The notes below the pieces were generated by a model, which ran no database searches, was not told the origin of the DNA, and saw only the letters and a list, made by a program, of their open reading frames with translations. The position numbers and the translations under genes were made by a program. Of a stretch of DNA of 64,000 nt, positions 1 to 12,494 are shown in pieces (the first letter of the stretch is position 1; each line of letters begins with the position of its first letter). Source of the DNA: Pogostemon cablin (taxonomy: Eukaryota > Streptophyta > Magnoliopsida > Lamiales > Lamiaceae); assembly GCA_023678885.1 (NCBI GenBank), contig CM043009.1, positions 17,973,117-18,037,116 on the forward strand. Direction: 5' to 3'.

Positions 1-820
1 GGAGTAGCCCACACCCCCACAGTAGTGACCCCACCACTATGTTCACTTAGGTGAATCCTCCAAGGGTAACTTATGACCAATCACCCCGCAAAGATATATG
101 TCTTTGGATTCATTAAGAGTTATAAACTCAACCTCAAACGTCACATGAAGAGCACTTATCACCATAGGAATGGGACCCGGAAATATTTCTGCAAATATAT
201 TATATTCATCACGTGTGCTCTTCCAAGTCACCCCTTTACAGTTTCGTTTTTACCCGTTGAACTTCGTTCATGGGATCGTCATACCTCCGAAGACGGGTTT
301 CATTATGGTGACTTAATTAACAGGCTCCAATCCCATTCCCCTCGATGATTATAGTCTAAAACTTGCTGACGTGTCAGTCTCTTTGTAAGCGGATCCGTTA
401 TATAATTTTCAAACCTAAAAAATCCAAAGAAACAACACCGTAAAAAATTAAGTGTCTAATTGATTTATGTCTAACAGTTAGATGCCTTCTTTTATTCACT
501 ATGTTTTTTGTGTATAGCTCTAAAAATCACCACTTGACATCACAAAGTAAAGATATGGGAGTAATTAGCTTAGGTAGCGGAGGGATATTGTTTAGCAAAC
601 TTTTTTATTTTTATCCACTCAGGCTTCGTACAAGCGGCATCTAACACTATTAACTCCGCATTCATTATTGATTAGGATATCACCATTTGTTTAGGCGACT
701 TCTATTATATTCCTCCACCTGCTAAAAGTCACTACATAGCCGCCCACTAGTAGACTTCGTTCCATCTGGATCAATGATTCAGTTTTCATCACTGTAATCT
801 TTTAAGATATTAGTGAAAAC
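1..820 (-). pseudogene. Decayed Ty1/copia RNase H end
   Basis: On the minus strand, roughly 413 down to 300, the sequence reads NYITDPLTKRL and then RGMGLEP. This matches the usual C-terminal end of a copia RNase H domain (consensus like N-ADPLTKGL then GMGLKP). Weaker pieces such as GGYVVTF continue up to about 800, broken by stops and frameshifts. The element's 3' LTR would lie at lower coordinates, so 1-290 may be part of it, but no LTR end is visible. No functional protein is possible. Confidence is good for the family and poor for the borders. Confidence 0.6.
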
Positions 821-1299
821 AATGAAAGTGGAAATAATGAAATAAATAACATAATTCGTAGACCCTTTCAAATAATAAAATTGTCATTCAAGTGCATCCC
901 AATGGGAAATTTGAACTTTGAGTATACCTCTGCGTATATGTGCTAACATCAAAATAATTGATTTTTTTTCATCAATGAAATGACCCACATTACCATAAAA
1001 ACGTAAATAATCTTTTAAGAGAAAATTTTAGGTCCAATAAGGTTTAATTAAAATAGATTGACAAATTTTAGGGAAATATAAAGTTGTTTGCAGCGGAATT
1101 TAAAATTAAAAGAACAATAATTAAAAATGAACCATATTTCATAGCACAGTTAAAATGAGAACTTTCTTTCAAAAAATAAATGATCATGAAATTGAACACT
1201 AAGCACTTTATTTAAAGTAGAGGTAAATACATTAAAAGATTCTCATTAAAGTGAATCACCTCTAATGAAATAAATAATTAGGAAGCTTTGACTATTAAA
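821..1299. other. AT-rich stretch, nothing recognised
   Basis: No coding similarity, terminal repeat or RNA gene is seen. It may be internal or LTR sequence of the gypsy element to its right. Confidence 0.4.
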
Positions 1300-3850
1300 T
1301 AACAATAAAATGAGTTTATCATGATAAACATGTTAATGTATATAAACAATGAAATAATAAACCCAAATAATTACTTTATCACCCATTGCCTCTCTCCATA
1401 CTCCGTCTCCTTTAATCTGTAAAATGTTTAAATGATGGAACGAGCAAATCACAGCTCAGTGGGAAAATATTTGTCTACAATATATGACTCACATATAAAC
1501 ATCAATAAATCACAACCAACTCGTAAATCTTATCTGTGAACATGTCTGTGAATGATCGATCATGAAGTACGGCGGGCGTTACCCGAGGATTACTTTAAAA
1601 TCCCGACACTTGAAAGTGCCCTGACTTAAATAAATGTACTAGCACTGCGGGCCTTCCAAGGACTTTTTACAATTCAAGTATTCTCGAGGACCTTTTTATC
1701 AGTCCCGAACCCATATCATGGTCCCTAGCTACATGTCTATGAATAGTATTACGAATACTCTATGTCCGTGGACAATATTACGATTAATACTCTATGACTT
1801 GATGCTAGCAGTAACTTATTAACGTAAACACATAAGCACATACGATAGACAAAGTTTAGATTTTCCCACTTGGAATGAATGTCAATGATGTATGGATGCA
1901 CTTGACTGTAGATGATAAATCCGTGTCTTGTAATAACTTTCATCTATTATAAAACTATATTTACCTCAAATTAATATGCAAACTTAAAATAGAAATAACA
2001 TAATGAGTTTAAATCTTTAGAATATAGTGGAAGTGATACTTCAATATTTGAAGTAAGAGAGATTAAATGAATTTATGAATGGTTTTATTAAATACCAATG
2101 TATAGATAATTTATAACTAATAAATTTAAGATAAGATCAGTCCGAAATTTAATATATATGTAATATTTTGTGATTAGATGAATATATCCAAATTTAATAA
2201 TATAATAATGTGTACAACTATATGTTTTGGATTTTCAAAGTGATTGTAGTAAAAGTTGGAATATCTCATATGCACTGATAATAATTTAATATATTTAACT
2301 ATAAATGATGAAATCATATGAAAATCTTATAAAAAATAATAAATGTAATAATATGTATCTTATCCGAAAATTATGATTTTTAGGGATTAGTAAATATGAT
2401 TTTTATATTTTAAAAAATTAAGATAAGATATTATTGAAACAATTTAAACAGTAAGAAAATATTTATAATAAATATTATATAAAATCCATGAATGTGAAAA
2501 TTATACAATAGACTTAAAATCTTAGAAAATATGAGGTATATAAGAATCAGAATATTTGGAGTACATTAAATATATATTTCATATTTTAAGTAAGAAAATA
2601 GAAGTTGATGTGAATCATATAGTAGTGTAATATAAAACTACTATAAAATCATATATTTTCTCAAAATTATTATAAATATTATTTAGAGTTTAAAACTATT
2701 TAGGATATGACCTATAATAAAATTATAATAAGTTTAGGTCATTAAAAGGGTTTTGAGATAGTAAAATTGAATAACATAATACATAACAGTTCATGTACAT
2801 AAAATAGTATACATTTAATTTAAAATAATTTACTCATTTATTCAATAGAAGATTATTACTGTGCATCATAATACTGTAATATAAAACATATAAAAATATA
2901 ATAATATTTTAATATCTCTAAATATTTTATTTATAATTTCATATCAGGAGTAATTTCATGATCTAAACTAAATTTACTAATATTATAAAATTTTTATTAA
3001 ATAATACAGTACTCCAAATGACATGAAATTATCATATATTACACAAACACCAAAAAGTATAACATATACGAAAATAAGGATTTTTAGAGATCTTTAAATA
3101 TATTTTATAATTTCTAAACAGAAAATATAACATATTTGACAGCATGATCAGAAATATTAAAAAATTAATATAAAATACGGCATGAAAATTTTACAGAACA
3201 TCAAAAACTTCATGATTCATAATATATCCAAAATCCAGATCATTTGGAAAGGTATACTTATATAATTCGAATTTTCTAGTCATGTATCCATAAAAATTCA
3301 GTTTCTGCAGGCATATGTATAAAATTCATATAAAATAAAATATGAGTCCAAATATCATGAAATTTTAAATACAAGTCAAACACTCAGTGTTACACAACAT
3401 ATCAAAATTTTGTATCCATTGGAAATAAATAGATATAGTTTTGAAATTTTAAGAATGAGTTACCTTGAATGTGTAAATACGGTTGAATTCTGAAAACTTC
3501 ATTTCCATGAATGATTGATGATTAAAATGATTTGAATTTTTGGCTATATTTTGAACAGAAGAGAGGTAGAAAAAAAATTATTTCTATTTTTTTCGTAAAC
3601 CCTAACTATTACGGTGATGAAGAGAATGAATTTTTAAAAAGAGCAGACCGATCCCTTTCTTATATTTAACTTGTAAATATAAATAAATAGTGCTTCTTTT
3701 TTATCTTGGGCTTAGGCTCATTTTTAAATTCAATAATATGAAGTGAAAAAAATTTAATGTAAAACTTTTTAAAATAATTAAAAGTTTAATAGGCTTTAAA
3801 AAAAATATTTATCATGATTAAAATATACATAAAAATATTGGGATATTACA
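1300..3850 (-). mobile_element. Probable Ty3/gypsy chromovirus LTR
   Basis: Read on the minus strand, the block begins at 3850 with TGTAATATCCCAATAT. That is the typical start of LTRs of the Tekay/Del chromovirus group. It then runs through long AT-rich DNA to a more GC-rich part at 1380-1760. There, TTTCCCACTGAG followed by a pyrimidine-rich stretch and TTTACAG resembles the transcribed 3' part of such LTRs. No matching second LTR, primer-binding site or coding region is visible, so it may be a solo or truncated LTR. The left border is a guess. Confidence 0.42.
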
Positions 3851-4234
3851 ATCAAAACTTTCAATATAATCAAATTGTGGTAAATAAATAGAGCCATCAT
3901 CTTTAATGATTTTAGTCCCAAAATTACATTATCAGGACCATGGCCTTTCATGCCAATTGAGAGGACAAAGATATGTTAATATTATAAATAATATCAATGC
4001 TAATATCAAACAAAATTTCATATCCAAAAGATAGCACAATTACCTTTAATAACTTTTATATAAACACATTTATCACACAATACAAAATAATAATAAGTAA
4101 TATCACTAGCAAGCTTTTCATGCTACTGTATTAGAACATTTTCCAATCAATAAAAAGATTTCACAAGTTTACAAATTTATTTTTCTCACTAGCCACAACA
4201 AAACTATTAGGAAGTAGAGTCATAATATGAAGGA
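3851..4234. other. Unassigned sequence near inferred inversion breakpoint
   Basis: AT-rich with no convincing coding match on either strand. It lies between the gypsy LTR start and the first recognisable copia RNase H codons, so the left end of the proposed inversion falls here or just to its right. The copia reverse transcriptase expected upstream of the RNase H is absent. Confidence 0.4.
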
Positions 4235-4646
4235 GTGTTATATATAAATATATTTCAGACTCCACCATGGAAAGATGATAAATTGGAACCTCTGAGGCAG
4301 CCAAAGAATTTATATAACTCTAGAAACTTCATGATGGACTTCGAAGTGTTTCTAAGTTTGCCCATGGTTATCACAATTTATTGTGATGATAATGGTGCAG
4401 TTGCAAACTTGAAGAAATCACGAATTCATAAGGCAATTAAACACATGGAGCGCGAGTACCACCTGTTACGAGAAATCATATGATGAGGGGAAGGTTGTTG
4501 TCGCCAAGATTGCATTTGATGATGACCTAGTAAATTCATTTACAAGGACCTTAAGGCGAGAGCCTTTGATGGTCGTGTAGTGAGAGTGGGAATCAAATGT
4601 ATGGCAGAAGACATGACAACATAGTCTTTTAGTATAAGTGGAAGAT
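4235..4646 (+). pseudogene. Copia C RNase H fragment, 3' end of pol
   Basis: Plus-strand translation gives a copia RNase H C-terminus: LPMVITIYCDDNGAVANLK (cf. IxLYCDNxGAxAxxK), then HKAIKHMEREYHLLREII. After a frameshift comes VVVAKIAFDDDLVNSFTRTL, equivalent to the usual SxDNLADPFTKTL. It directly precedes the LTR at 4647, with a short purine-rich tract at about 4636-4646. This is the 3' end of the same copia element whose 5' half lies at 13320-18196 in the opposite orientation. Reverse transcriptase is missing. It is non-functional because of the frameshift and truncation. Confidence 0.8.
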
Positions 4647-6041
4647 TATTGGATTATACACTAAAAGTCTAGCTTTTTGTACGAACAATGTTATAACAAT
4701 TTGTTTGAAATGAGAATCATATGATCAAATGATTGCGTCTTATAATTTATTTATATGTCCGATGCAATAGTCCACTTACTTTATACAGTAGATAATATAT
4801 TGTGCGACAACACGCGGAAGATCATATTATCGATTTTCTTATAAAGTATAAATAGATGCTCACAACCGAGATAGACGGGGACTCTCTATCGGGATAGTTG
4901 TAGTGTGATTTGGTATTAGATTGTCTTGATTATATATTCACTAGTGCACTTTGTGTGTATTGAGTAAGACCGCTTGAGATTGTTCGATATACTGACTATA
5001 TAGGAGAACTTGATCTCAGTTATTATAGATGTTCGTGCTCTTAATCCTTATACAATAACCTCGACACGTAAGGCAGTATGTATTTCTTTGATTCATCAAT
5101 GGGTGAGATTTGATTGTAATTAAATCAACAAACTCGGTGAGTTGGGAAATAGTGCTGTCTCTATGGTGTGTTGTTGATTGTAGAAGGAATTCGTGTCTGT
5201 TATAGGTTGATGATGTCCCCTTTAGGAGCTCATAAGGATTATCATGTAAACCCTGCAGGTGGATTTATTCCGGCATGATAATGAGGTTGAGTGGTACTAC
5301 TCTCGGATGACATATTAATTAATGTAGTTGTCAGTAACCTAATTAATTAATGGGCATTGTATATTTTAAACATGGGGAGACTAACGGGCTCATAATAAGA
5401 AGGAGCCCATAACGTAATTATGGGATTAGAACGGTAGTGCAGTAATAATATTTTAGTGGTATTTATTATTATTATTGGACTTAAGTATAAGCTTTGGGCT
5501 AAGTTTGGAAACTTAAGCCCAATGGAGGCCCAACTCTAATTTCTCCTCCTGGTCCCTGCTATAGCCCATATATAAGTCATCTCAGCTATCCAAAAATCCT
5601 AACTGAAAAGTAATTCACGCCTAACACTATGAGGAGGGTGAGAGAACTACAGATTGAGATGATCTCGAAGATCGTCGCCCACATCACGTCGAGATTGGAC
5701 TTGGGAATACAGTAGAAGATCAAGAGGTTGTTTGCTGCTGCTGTTTGTCAACTTCTAGGATTTTTCTAAAATCTTGTAGAACTCCAAACTAGACGTGTGA
5801 TACACCTTTGGAAAGCCACTGAAGAGAGGATAGTTTTGGCATATAGATCACTCAAATCCAAGATTGGATGAGAGAGTTATGCTCAAAATTGTGAGGCTGT
5901 GCAGGCTGCCGGTGAGAATTCATGATCTTCTTCAACATACCCTGGTGAAAGGTAATACGTTTCTATGTTTCTTGCTTCTACTGATTTAGAAACGTATGGA
6001 ACCACAACGATTCGTATTAACCAAACGATCAAACGCCAGCA
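4647..6041 (+). mobile_element. Copia C 3' LTR, copy 1
   Basis: About 1.4 kb, running from TATTGGATTATACACTAAAA (degenerate TGTTGG start) to AAACGCCAGCA. The same sequence recurs reversed at 16827-18196 and forward at 55789-56978. Shared blocks include an oxford-comma-free run of features: ACTAAAAGTCTAGCTTT near the start, GAGATAGACGGGG, and AACGGGCTCATAATAAG. TATA-like motifs lie at about 4846 and 5568. The LTR ends inside Athila gag, and the next five plus-strand bases (TCTTC, 6042-6046) are the reverse complement of GAAGA, which follows LTR copy 2 at 18197. That is an exact 5-bp target duplication. Confidence 0.85.
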
Positions 6042-6480
6042 TCTTCAGCTCTATCAATCAAAGAGAACTTGAATAGGGCATTCCGCCTAGCATGATCATG
6101 AGCTCCAGCACCCTTCTGAGTGTTTGCATAACCAAGAAATCTTTTGAGGTGCTGATATTGATCTTCAAAACAATCTCCAAAAAAAGAGGATTCTTCTCCA
6201 CCATATTAATAAGAGTGGGATGTATTTCAAAGTCATCATCTCCCCCTTGCTCCTATCAACCCCATGTTGCCAATTCCATTGTACTTGAAAATATCACGTA
6301 TGGTAATATTATCCGGATTCTGCCTTGCTCCGGTCATATTTAGCATTGTGTGTTATTCCTTCTTTTCTTTCCTCTCCTTTTCCTAGTGCACAAGTATCTC
6401 AGAAAAATTCAAGGTTAGATATAATTAAATAATCACAAATAAAAGTCTTAATCAAACTAGAAATAATAAACTAATAATAA
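6042..6480 (-). pseudogene. Athila-type gag, N-terminal part
   Basis: The minus strand reads FKYNGIGNMG, EIHPTLINMVEKNP, then after a frameshift EDQYQHLKRFLGYA and RRNALFKFSLIDRAE. This is the order of the Athila (Ty3/gypsy) gag N-terminus (FEIKPxLxxMV, DPxxHLxxF, RLxLFPFSLxDKA). The frame stops at 6041 where the copia C LTR begins, within the codons that precede the W-Y-E motif of gag. The remainder of this gag continues in frame at 18197 on the plus strand. It lies just inside the primer-binding site at 6492-6504, as expected for a 5' gag. Confidence 0.78.
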
Positions 6481-6491
6481 CAGCCGTCTTT

Positions 6492-6504
6492 GGCAACGGC
6501 ACCA
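6492..6504 (-). other. Athila primer-binding site (tRNA-Asp)
   Basis: The plus strand reads GGCAACGGCACCA, so the minus strand is TGGTGCCGTTGCC. This is one base from the tRNA-Asp complement TGGCGCCGTTGCC that Athila elements use to prime reverse transcription. It lies a few bases inside the LTR end, which fixes 6511-8306 as a 5' LTR on the minus strand. Confidence 0.82.
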
Positions 6505-6510
6505 AGAACT

Positions 6511-8306
6511 TTATGCGCATTTTCTTTGCACGCAAAATTAATTTTTAAGTATTAAGGATATGAATTGCAGCTTAACCAAGCGGCCAAGTTAAATATCAAA
6601 TCCAAAGGACGGCGTATTATCAATTTAATTATTTACTAAATTTATTAAGACAAGTGACAACAAATATTGAGGATTTTAATCTAATAACTAATATGCTGAA
6701 AATCAAATAATAATTAAAATAAAATAACGCTAGAAGAATACGAAAGTGTCTCAAGAATGGAGAATAGGTAGCTCTAAGGTAATCTAGTTTTACTACTTAA
6801 CTTCCCTTTTAAGTGCAGACCGACTCTGCCTTGTGGACTATGGACGCATCACTAAACCATGAAAATCTACTCTATAGACACAAGTAAATATGCGTGTAAT
6901 ACGTGTGAATAACCTCAGAGCAAGAGACGTAATTTCACCCCCTTTCTGGGTACTATCAGCATCCATTATTTCCCACGTCTGAAATCTAACCCGATATGAT
7001 CTCCCTTTATAGGTACTATAAAATTACCCTCTTTATCCTTCTTACTAACCCAAATTCAATTAATAAACATTCATATATGATAATTCTAATAAAGCTTAGG
7101 AGTCCCCTCACTTAGAATCATAAAATGAAATCCTGTTCAGCGGTGAACGCACTCAATCTACAGTCAAGATATATATTCAGACTCTATATACCAATTGAAG
7201 ATGCACAAAATGACTGTGAATATGGATTAAGAAAACACAATCATATATAAAATAAATTCACAAGTAGTGTTGTACGGAGAACACACAAGAGAGTTTAATT
7301 AATTCATAAAATCTTCAAAACCATATATTTACCAAAACGGTTCTAGCCCATGATGTTGCTAAGAACAATCATGGGTGTTGGATAAATCGTACCCATAGTC
7401 TGAAAAATCACAAGAAAAATTAGGAAACGAATAAAATCCTAGATGCGGGAGTCGTCGCGTCCTTCTCTGTCTTGAATCCTTATCTTGGTTTTTCTCTTGA
7501 TTCCACATATGAATCTTCAAAGTGATGGATGGATGGAGGAAAGATGTGGATGATGGTTGAGGGGTGATCCCCCTTGTGGGGTGTAGGATGTTTGTGTTGC
7601 GGTGTCTTCTCACATGAATAATGATGTAAAATATATATAGGTGTGAAAGATATGGGTAAATCATGATGGATTATGTGATAAGAAGATTAATTGTGCTCCA
7701 AAAAATAAGTAATTTTCGAAAATTTTTGGAAAATTTTGGAAATTCTCGCTGCCAGCTGCGCGACTTCACGATTTTGGGCATAACTTCCTCGTCCAAACTC
7801 CGATTTGAGTGATTCTTGTGCTCACGCTATCATCTCTTCCTAAGTTTTTTATAAATATAAAGAACTCGCCAAAAGTCCAACATTTGAAGATGTAACAAGT
7901 CATGTAAAGTGGAACAGTCGTGCTGAGTAGAAACTCCTTGCGCGACGTCGCCATTTTATTCATAACTTTCTCGTATGGACTCCGATTGAAGTATTACTTA
8001 TGCCAAAATGACCCTCTCTTCTGTGGCTTTTCAACCATGTATCACCTTTCCAATTCAAAGCTCCACACAAATACAAAAAAATTACACTAGTTGAATGTGC
8101 GTTTCTCAGCATTCCTGCACAAATTGCACCTTTCCTCCAACTTTGCACTTTTGATTCCTTTTTCACCTAAAACACAATAAAATACCTCAAGTGCACCTTT
8201 TTCTCACATATATCGAATATTAGACACTTGTGCTAATATATGACAACAACTCACATAAAAAAGTGTTATATTGGACACTAAAACACACTTATTTTCACTC
8301 TCATCA
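6511..8306 (-). mobile_element. Athila 5' LTR (copy X3)
   Basis: About 1.8 kb, homologous to 21730-23658 and 29728-31417 on plus. On minus it starts TGATGAGAGTGAAAATAAG and ends near GCAAAGAAAATGCGCAT, followed by the primer-binding site. The base block 8307-8311 reads GATAC on minus. AATAC follows the end of LTR X2 at 31418-31422, so the two look like a target duplication with one mismatch. The LTR lacks the TTCGACC-motif insert present in X1, so it resembles X2 more closely. Short reading frames inside it are not genes. Confidence 0.83.
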
Positions 8307-8800
8307 GTATCTGTCTTCTGACAAATCTATTAAAAAGAGTTTTCGTTATCAAAAAAATTCTTCATATAATTTTTGAAGTGACTTTTTATTCTTAAAATTA
8401 AATTTCACGGATATATAATTTTTAAATATTAAAACCTTTCACGCTTCTAGCGTTGATAAATAATTATTTAAGTATGATGTCCCAGGGGAACTCCACTTCT
8501 AGTGGTGCATTTATTATTATAGATAGATATAAGAGACTTTGTCACTTCATTATAATAGTTTGAAAGTTTAGTTGCTATTGCAAATTAATAATCTTTTGAA
8601 CTTCTGGTTTAGTAAATCTAGTGTAAAATAATAGAATTTCTCGTCATTCACATAAATATTGGGCTTAAATCTCCCCCTAATACCGTGAAATGATCTTCAT
8701 TAAATGTTCAGTTAGCGTACTAAAATTATATTAATCCCCTATTTTGGGCTTTATAAAAATTGACGGATAATGCCCATTGAAATACGCTACGGTGGTGATA
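8307..8800 (-). pseudogene. Copia AB pol, region after integrase
   Basis: Minus-strand translation around 8700-8650 gives NEDHFTVLGGD, like the FDExxFPxLGGD motif that follows integrase in many plant copia polyproteins. Further on, KCTTRSGVP and PLGHHT suggest the basic linker before reverse transcriptase. Stops are frequent. The Athila element appears to have inserted at 8306, and the corresponding reverse transcriptase lies at 31860-33040 on plus, on the far side of the nest. The match is weak but sits in the right order. Confidence 0.5.
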
Positions 8801-9830
8801 TAAAATACTAATTGCACAATTCAGAATTTGCAGATGAAAAATGTTAAAGTCTTATGGCCATGATTGAGTCGTACTAGTTATAAAGGAGGTATAATTATGA
8901 TATGCAGGAGCCAGATTTGTGTAAAGTTATTCCATGTTACCCAAATATTAATTGTTGGAATAAAATATTCACTGCATGTGAACATATGACATCGGATATT
9001 TCATTTTTTCTAATATTATCAATTGATATCAATTCCAATTGACAAAATCAAATATTCAATATTTGAGTTCTTTATATGAAATTTCATTTGTATTAGTGCA
9101 CTTTGAATAATAAAAATGTATTTATTCAGTGGATACATCACTAAAATATTTTGGTAATCACATTAGAAAATTTGACCAATTTTTCTCCTTGAATCTCTTG
9201 AACATATTCAGAGAAATAATTCCAGCTTTAATATGTAATGATCACACTATAAAATTTCCACATAAAATTTCATAAATGTAATTTCATATCTCATGACTAA
9301 AAGAATTTAAATTATCTAGCTCATCAATTTGCCCAAAACAACCCAATCACTCATGCAATATTTTAAAAATGTTGGATTTCAAATATTAATATCACATCAC
9401 AATAGTATAAATATCAATTCTAGATATCAATTTACAAAACATGCATAATTTATACAAAATTATTTAAAAATATAATTTAACAACATATATATTACCAAAA
9501 TAAGCACAAGTACATCCATATAATGTCTTAGAAAAAAAATAATGTTAAACAAATATTTTTATGCAGAAGAATATAGCTAAATTGTCTAGCATTATAAATA
9601 AAATCTCAAATTCGAAATCATACTTGGTCTCCTTAATCTACGAGCTTAGGGTGTCAAATCGTTATCATTGACTACGTCAATATTTTTATTTGCTTCATGC
9701 AAATAAATATTTTTATTTGCCCCATTTTTATTCCACAAATATTTATTGCATATTTGGATATTCCATAACCAAGTTATTTATTGTGCATTATTTACAAGAT
9801 CACACATTGATATGTGTAACAAATTTGCTT
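8801..9830. other. AT-rich decayed copia interior, no domain recognised
   Basis: It lies between the copia AB gag and the post-integrase motif, where protease and integrase are expected. I see no reliable integrase motif here. Confidence 0.4.
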
Positions 9831-10260
9831 CTGCTGACGAGAAGGTCAATTTGAATTCATTCTTCAACTATAATTATTTCTTACTCTTCCTCGCCCTTCC
9901 ATGCCATATATAATTAATACAATCCTTTGGGAATATACCATGTGCTTCAGGCACAAGTTTTGAATCAACTAGTCCAGTATTATGATTTTTTTTATTTACA
10001 ATTAATTATGTTTTTCTTTGACCATGTATCACATTGTGAGCCAACTACTTTGATAAGGACCATAATAAGAACAATTTAAATTTTGTCAATCACTACGAGG
10101 AAGCCAATGTAAATTCACTTTTCCACTATAACAATTTCTTATTCTCATTCTCCCTCTTTATCTTCTACGCCAGGAATAATTCTTTTCGAATGTACCATGT
10201 GCTTCAGGCACAGGTTTTGAACCTACTGGTTTTGCATTGTGGTTTTTCATTAATTTTTTT
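9831..10260 (-). pseudogene. Copia AB gag C-terminus with internal duplication
   Basis: The minus strand at about 10235-10100 reads HNAKPVGSKPVPEAHGTF followed by SWRRR-stop-RGRMRIR. This resembles the arginine/glycine-rich tail of Ale-like copia gag (PTGSxxxPExNAT then RGRGRGRG). A second copy 258 bp away (HNTGLVDSKLVPEAHGIF, 9985-9840) shows a tandem duplication of the segment. The shared base block TGTGCTTCAGGCACA starts at 9941 and again at 10199. Both copies contain stops. The gag lies between the LTR/primer site at 12286-12494 and the pol motif at about 8700, giving the normal order for a minus-strand element. Confidence 0.55.
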
Positions 10261-12285
10261 TGCTACCAATAATGCAGGGATAAGCTATGAATGCTTAATA
10301 TAATTTTTTTAATTATGTACTGCTACTGGAGTACAAGGTTGCTAGCATTGAAGGTGGAAAGATTTTTTTTAATCAATTCAGATTCTGCAATATTATGCTT
10401 ACATATCAGTTGTGAGACAATATAGTGTAAAGCAGAATTGTATTATTTAACGGTTTTAAAATCTTGAAATCTTACATACCGCCAGTCAAATTGGGCTTGA
10501 GGGAGGATTATAACAGTTTGTTGATCAAAATGATCCTTCAGGGATTGTCATATAATAAGAGGATCTTTTTCTGTTAAATATTCATTTTTTTAGAACTTTG
10601 TTCAAATGACGGTGAAGAAAGATTAGTATTTTAGCCTTCTGCGCAGGAGTACATACAACTTTTGAAATAGTTTCATTCATAGGATGCAAGATGGATTTCA
10701 CAATCTAGTAACCATGTTAAAATAGTTGTTACCAATAAGGGCAAGATCGACAAATTCCCTTTCAGTGATGCCAAACAGTTTCAATAAATTACATTTAATA
10801 AGTGCATGTAATCAATTTGTATTATACATCAAGAGAGATAAAAAAAATTATTCAGAAGATAATAAATAAATAAATAAATAAAGTTGAAAATTGCTTCTGG
10901 CATTATTTTTAAAATATATCGTATCTATTTTGGCAACTCAATTATTTTATAAAAAATAATATGATTGTGGCCGAACTTATATATGGAATGCATAGGTATT
11001 TCATCTATGCAGAAAATTAAATAATCCCATGTAGGTCAAATCAATCAATAACCACAAACTCATCATAAATTTAAATAATCCCAACGTATGTTCAAATAAA
11101 TCAATAACCACAAACTCATACATCATAAGCTTGAGTTCAAAACTAAACAAAAAAAGAACTTCTTTAATTTTTAAAATATGATTAGTCAAATCCTTACCAT
11201 CTTTAAAATGGAAATGATGGAAGTAATATCTAGAGAAATGACATATAGTGGTTTTAAATAAAAAGGAGATGATTATTTTTGTAAATAAAATTTAGGAATA
11301 TAATAATTCAATTTCCATATAAGCATGACAAGAATATACTATATTTTTCATAAATATAGTTATTTGACCATCAAGTAAAATACAAATGTAAACAATATCC
11401 AAGATTAACATATAGATTTCGAAAATAAAGTTCTGAAATTATCATTATATTTTTCATAAATTTCATTACTTGGCCATCAACTAAAATAGGGATATAAAAA
11501 AAATAATGCATCCATCAAAATCATATATTTAAACATTAATTTGATTTATATCCATCTAACCCCAAAATAGTCAATTTAATAGTTATCAAATAATTCTTCA
11601 ATTAAATATATCAATCAACTAAATTTAAGGAATACATTAATTATATCAGTATATACATTTAATTTGAAACAATAATAATCAATTTGGATAGATTCATAAA
11701 ATATAATAAGAGGACTCAATAATTTTATTATTTGGGCATATTTTTTATTAATATTGATAATTACTTCAAAATAAAAATAGTGCCACAAAACTCACCCTCA
11801 CAGTGTGTAAGGGTGTTCAAATGTGCAAGTGGTGATCTGAGTTTTAAATAGAAAAATACAGTTTCAAAAATTTTCACTTTATTCGAGTTAAGAATTTTAT
11901 TTTAGTTCTACAACTTTTAAATTGATCTATTTAGTTTAAATATCTTTGTGCCACGTGCAGTTATAGAAAAAATTACAATATTAATAAACCACTATGAACA
12001 ATTAATAAACCTCATTAATTAATTCAATGAGATAATTTAGTATATGAAAAAATAAAGCAGATTCATGATGATTAAGAACAATTTGATTAAAAAAAATTAT
12101 TTGGTAGATTCATGACTACGAACAAATAATTAATTGTGAACAATTATGAATCTGCTTAATTTGAATACATGTTTAAATTTTATTTGAAATAATTGTAAAC
12201 ACAAATAAATCATAAAGATCATCGAATTACCTTGTTGAAAAGACACGATTCTTTTCTAGGGTTCCCTTCAATTGGTAACTCGGTT
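10261..12285. other. AT-rich decayed interior of copia AB
   Basis: Presumed leader and gag N-terminus of copia AB, but no motif is readable. A short AAAT microsatellite is at about 10859-10882. A near-repeated block (AATCAATAACCACAAACTCAT) occurs at about 11043 and 11098. Confidence 0.4.
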
Positions 12286-12306
12286 GGTTAGAGCGTGCTG
12301 ATAACG
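12286..12306 (-). other. Copia AB primer-binding site, tRNA-Ile-like
   Basis: Directly inside the LTR end, the minus strand reads CGTTATCAGCACGCTCTAAC. The plus strand reads GTTAGAGCGTGCTGATAACG, preceded by AACTCGGTTG. This resembles the D-arm to anticodon-arm half of a eukaryotic tRNA-Ile rather than the 3' acceptor end that most LTR elements use. It is not a tRNA gene, because the T arm and acceptor 3' half are absent. Confidence 0.55.
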
Positions 12307-12494
12307 TGTTGTAAACTATTTAATAAGAACAATAAGATAATCATAAAGAAGAAGAGAAGAATACAGAAGGAGGGAGAAAGAGAGATTTCATTAATGACAT
12401 TTATATAGAGGAGAGAGGGTACAATAATAATAATAAACTCTTTTCCTATTATAATGGAATAAGGAGTAATGTCCATATAAAATATTTCACAACA
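12307..12494 (-). mobile_element. Copia AB 5' LTR
   Basis: 188 bp, running on minus from TGTTGTGAAATATTTTATAT to AAACTATT-family sequence ending TTTACAACA. It is clearly homologous to 33576-33801 on plus. Shared blocks are TGGACATTACTCCTTAT, TTTATTATTATTATTGTAC, AAATCTCTCTTTCTCCCTCC and TTCTTATTAAATAGTTTAC. The primer site lies at its lower-coordinate side, so this is the 5' LTR of a minus-strand element. Its partner lies 21 kb away in the opposite orientation. Confidence 0.82.

Noticed and set aside
12286..12306. A tRNA-like D-arm/anticodon segment
   Set aside because: There is no T arm or acceptor 3' half, and it abuts an LTR end, so it is a primer-binding site and not a tRNA gene.
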